From positions 1-54,267 of the forward strand of contig JAHEMN010000008.1 in NCBI GenBank assembly GCA_024643645.1: a DNA stretch of 54,267 nucleotides, read 5' to 3'. A program made the translations under genes and the position numbers. Below the pieces are notes generated by a model that ran no database searches, was not told where the DNA came from, and saw only the letters and a list, made by a program, of their open reading frames with translations. The DNA is from Chitinophagaceae bacterium. GTDB taxonomy: Bacteria > Bacteroidota > Bacteroidia > Chitinophagales > Chitinophagaceae. Of this stretch, positions 51,832 to 54,267 are shown in pieces (positions within the stretch are counted from its first letter, which is position 1; every line of letters starts with the position of its first letter).

Positions 51832-53922
51832 ATGGTTCGATACGGATCAGACTTCTGGAAGAAGACTCCTTTTCTGAAATTATTATTGCCATTAATTATT
51901 GGAATTATCATCCAATGGCAATTCCAGTGGAGTATAGATGTATTAACCTTTTTAGTAGCCGGCTCCCTCATATCCTTACTTAGTTTTTTCTTTTTCCCTT
52001 TCTTTGGCAGATTCAGACTAACTGTAGTAAATGGACCATTTATCAGTATCCTGTTTTTTACGATCGGTGCTTTACTTGCCTATAAAAAAGATATCCGGAA
52101 TAGTGGACAATTCTTTGGAAATTATTACAAAGAAAAGAACAGCCTTATTGTAACAGTTGATGAACCTCCTGTTGAAAAAACAAAATCAATAAAAGCAAAT
52201 GCGACTGTAAAGTATCTCATACAAAATGAAATAGCAAAGCAGGCAACCGGTAAAATAATAATATACTTTAAAAAAGACTCTTCTCTCAAGTTAAACTACG
52301 GCACACAAATTTTATTTAAAAAGCCTTTACAGGAAATTAAAAACTCCGGAAACCCCGGCGGCTTTGATTATAAACGTTATTGTCTGTACCAGGGTATCAC
52401 TCACCAGATATATTTAAAGCCAGGTGAATTCGAAGTATTGGATGGGAAAAAAGATAATCCTTTCAGAAGCTTTATTTACTCAATTCGACAAAAAGTTCTT
52501 GATATACTCCGTACAAATATTCAAAGTAAAAAAGAATTGGGTTTGGCAGAGGCCTTACTGATTGGCTACAAAGATGATCTTGAGCAATCTCTCGTTCAAT
52601 CATACACTAATACCGGTGTTGTGCATATCATTGCAATTTCCGGCCTTCATCTCGGATTGATTTATTGGTTATTATCTATATTATTAAAACCAATGCAGAA
52701 AAGAAAAAAGATAAAATGGTTAAGACCTGTTTTGATCATTGGAGGTTTATGGCTATTTAGTTTACTGGCCGGCGCCCAACCTTCAATACTTCGATCTGCA
52801 TTGATGTTCACTTGTATTGTAATTGGAGATTCACTGTCAAAGAAGCCTTCCATTTTCAATACGATGGCTGTTTCTGCATTTATCCTTTTATGTATCAATC
52901 CTTATTGGTTGTGGGATGTTGGTTTTCAATTATCCTATGCAGCAGTTCTTAGCATCATCATTTTTATGAGACCGGTTTATAACTGGTTCTATATAAAAAA
53001 TAAATTACTGGATCTTATCTGGAAACTTAATGCAGTTACAATAGCTGCACAGGTACTTACTGTACCATTAAGTATTTATCATTTTCATCAGTTCCCAAAT
53101 CTATTCATGCTCACAAACTTTCTGGCTGTTCCATTATCCAGTGTCATATTATTAGGCGAAATTTTTCTCTGCGCCATTTCTATCATACCACCTGTTGCAC
53201 TTTTATTTGGCAAGCTGCTCACCGGACTGATCTGGTTTATGAATACTTATATTGAAAGGATTGAATCGATCAGCTTCTCATTATGGGATGGATTACAGAT
53301 CAATATCATTCAAACTATCTTTTTACTGTTGTTCGCAATCAGCTTTACGTATTGGTTAATGGAAAAGTCAGCTACCAGTTTAAAACTGGGGCTATTAGCT
53401 CTGTTGAGTTTTATTATTATCCGGTCACTTTCATTTCTGGAAAGTAACAACCAGCAAAAGATCATTGTATACAATGTACCACAAAAAACAGCGATTGATT
53501 TTATAAGTGGAAGAAATTATCATTTTACAGGCGATGAAGATCTTTTGGCAAATGACTTTTCCAGAAACTTTCACTTAAAACCCTCAAGGATCTTATACAG
53601 AATTACGGAAAAAAAAGATCTCAACAACTTTTCTCAAACTGACAACTATATAAACTATGAAGGGAGGAATATTTTATTGATGGATAAAACAATTAACTTT
53701 TCCTCTTTTGATCCTTTACCTACAATAGATCTGCTGATCATTACAAAAAATCCAAAAATATATATCAAAACACTGGCCAGATCAATGAACATTAAACAGA
53801 TAGTTTTTGATGGCTCTGTTCCATCCTGGAAAACTCAATACTGGAAAAAAGATTGTGACTCTTTAAAAATTCCCTGGCATGATGTAACAACAAACGGTGC
53901 TTTTGTGATGAAGGTGAATTAA
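51832..53922 (+). CDS. comEC: ComEC/Rec2-family DNA uptake channel
   Basis: A 696-residue inner-membrane protein forming the channel for single-stranded DNA import in competence. N-terminal helices and a DUF4131-like domain (about residues 15-200) with KNSGNPGGFDYKRYCLYQGI, then the Competence domain (about 230-510) with the diagnostic YTNTGVVHIIAISGLHLGLI and LRSALMFTCIVIGDSL. The C-terminal ~150 residues are soluble, but the HxHxDH metal motif of the metallo-beta-lactamase domain found in many ComEC proteins is absent. No other competence genes are in the window. Confidence 0.9.
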   Translation: MVRYGSDFWKKTPFLKLLLPLIIGIIIQWQFQWSIDVLTFLVAGSLISLLSFFFFPFFGRFRLTVVNGPFISILFFTIGALLAYKKDIRNSGQFFGNYYKEKNSLIVTVDEPPVEKTKSIKANATVKYLIQNEIAKQATGKIIIYFKKDSSLKLNYGTQILFKKPLQEIKNSGNPGGFDYKRYCLYQGITHQIYLKPGEFEVLDGKKDNPFRSFIYSIRQKVLDILRTNIQSKKELGLAEALLIGYKDDLEQSLVQSYTNTGVVHIIAISGLHLGLIYWLLSILLKPMQKRKKIKWLRPVLIIGGLWLFSLLAGAQPSILRSALMFTCIVIGDSLSKKPSIFNTMAVSAFILLCINPYWLWDVGFQLSYAAVLSIIIFMRPVYNWFYIKNKLLDLIWKLNAVTIAAQVLTVPLSIYHFHQFPNLFMLTNFLAVPLSSVILLGEIFLCAISIIPPVALLFGKLLTGLIWFMNTYIERIESISFSLWDGLQINIIQTIFLLLFAISFTYWLMEKSATSLKLGLLALLSFIIIRSLSFLESNNQQKIIVYNVPQKTAIDFISGRNYHFTGDEDLLANDFSRNFHLKPSRILYRITEKKDLNNFSQTDNYINYEGRNILLMDKTINFSSFDPLPTIDLLIITKNPKIYIKTLARSMNIKQIVFDGSVPSWKTQYWKKDCDSLKIPWHDVTTNGAFVMKVN

Positions 53923-53934
53923 GTTAGATTTGCG
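53901..53934 (+). promoter_or_regulatory. purH promoter (TTTG-N19-TAGATTTG)
   Basis: -33 TTTG (53902-53905), 19-base spacer, -7 TAGATTTG (53925-53932), within and just after the comEC stop. This is a near-ideal Bacteroidota promoter. The leader to the ATG at 54007 is about 70 bases and contains a short CTTTTC/GAAAAG hairpin. Confidence 0.68.
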
Positions 53935-54006
53935 CCTCGGTAGCTTTTCTTTAATTATGAAAAGAGCCTTCTTTAACGATTTCCTGCCTTTTAACTTATC
54001 TATTTT

Positions 54007-54267
54007 ATGAACAAAAGAATTAAATCAGCACTTATTTCGGTTTTTTATAAAGACGGACTGGAAACGATCATTAATATTCTAAAAGAACAAGGTGTAACAA
54101 TATATTCCACTGGTGGCACTCAGACTTTCATTGAAAATCTCGGAGCAAAAGTAATTCCGGTAGAAGTACTTACTACTTATCCTTCCATCCTTGGAGGAAG
54201 GGTAAAAACTTTGCATCCGTCAGTGTTTGGCGGCATTCTTGGTAAAAGAGAGGATGAAACACATGCA
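54007..54267 (+). CDS. purH: Bifunctional AICAR formyltransferase/IMP cyclohydrolase, partial (C-terminus off right edge)
   Basis: The first 87 residues of an enzyme catalysing the last two steps of IMP synthesis. Only the N-terminal MGS-like IMP cyclohydrolase region is visible: KSALISVFYKDGLETIINIL, IYSTGGTQTFIENLGAKVI and GGRVKTLHPSVFGGILGKR, which match PurH closely. Full length is usually ~510 residues. A well-spaced promoter lies at the comEC stop, so it is transcribed separately from comEC. Confidence 0.93.
   Translation, partial: MNKRIKSALISVFYKDGLETIINILKEQGVTIYSTGGTQTFIENLGAKVIPVEVLTTYPSILGGRVKTLHPSVFGGILGKREDETHA

Overview
This 54 kb window is a continuous stretch of low-GC bacterial chromosome that reads as Bacteroidota, most likely a Chitinophagaceae-type organism. 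The evidence is a GldA-type gliding ABC subunit, a TlpA/DUF4369-style lipoprotein, a short CarB, -7 promoter boxes of the form TAnnTTTG, weak or absent Shine-Dalgarno sequences, and the neighbourhood rsfS-ftsH-LUD opposite birA. The genus is inference. I see no rRNA, tRNA, CRISPR array, insertion sequence or prophage. Nearly all the DNA is accounted for by about 49 protein genes. Two of these run off the window: kbl at the left edge and purH at the right.

Layout. 1-1.0 kb: kbl (3' end missing). 1.1-4.1 kb: a small membrane peptide, an ECF sigma factor, an anti-sigma-like protein with a tandemly duplicated N-terminal domain, and an outer-membrane protein, closed by a strong terminator. 4.3-9.8 kb: L,D-transpeptidase, alpha/beta hydrolase, acetyl-CoA synthetase and, divergent from it, an MHS-family transporter plus a small two-helix protein. 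9.8-19.6 kb: an ion/pH region with NhaA, a three-gene ABC/HlyD/TolC export operon, NhaD, beta-carbonic anhydrase and a SulP anion transporter. 19.7-25 kb: a small exported protein, gldA, eno, an FtsB/DivIC-like protein, a 75-aa protein, nth and an outer-membrane protein. 25-32 kb: a 795-aa GAF-containing protein, a TlpA-like lipoprotein, gatB, a PDZ protein and a GNAT. 32-37.4 kb: a 49-aa membrane protein, alaS, an M23 peptidase, a MerR regulator and a thioredoxin-fold protein. 37.4-44 kb: a leftward run of rsfS, ftsH, LUD, GGCT, lpxH and a propeller-like protein, with birA divergent. 43.7-46.3 kb: M23 peptidase, bcp and a small HExxH protein. 46.3-54.3 kb: a lipoprotein, carB, a helical-repeat protein, comEC and purH.

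How genes work together. The 10-20 kb segment collects sodium/proton antiporters, carbonic anhydrase and a SulP carrier next to an exporter, which suggests coupled Na+/H+/bicarbonate homeostasis. carB and purH, both nucleotide biosynthesis genes, carry the same 11-base -7 promoter core. CarB lacks the C-terminal allosteric domain and has a leader in which one RNA arm can pair with either of two identical partners. Many genes end tail-to-tail with overlaps or gaps of a few bases.

Most content is housekeeping. The less ordinary items are the duplicated zinc-less anti-sigma domain, the ABC exporter whose ATPase lacks a canonical signature motif and H-loop histidine, two similar-looking 93-94 aa exported proteins bracketing the ion region, the carB leader, and a 25-bp palindrome inside the LUD gene. 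I did not find a clearly novel defence or mobile system.
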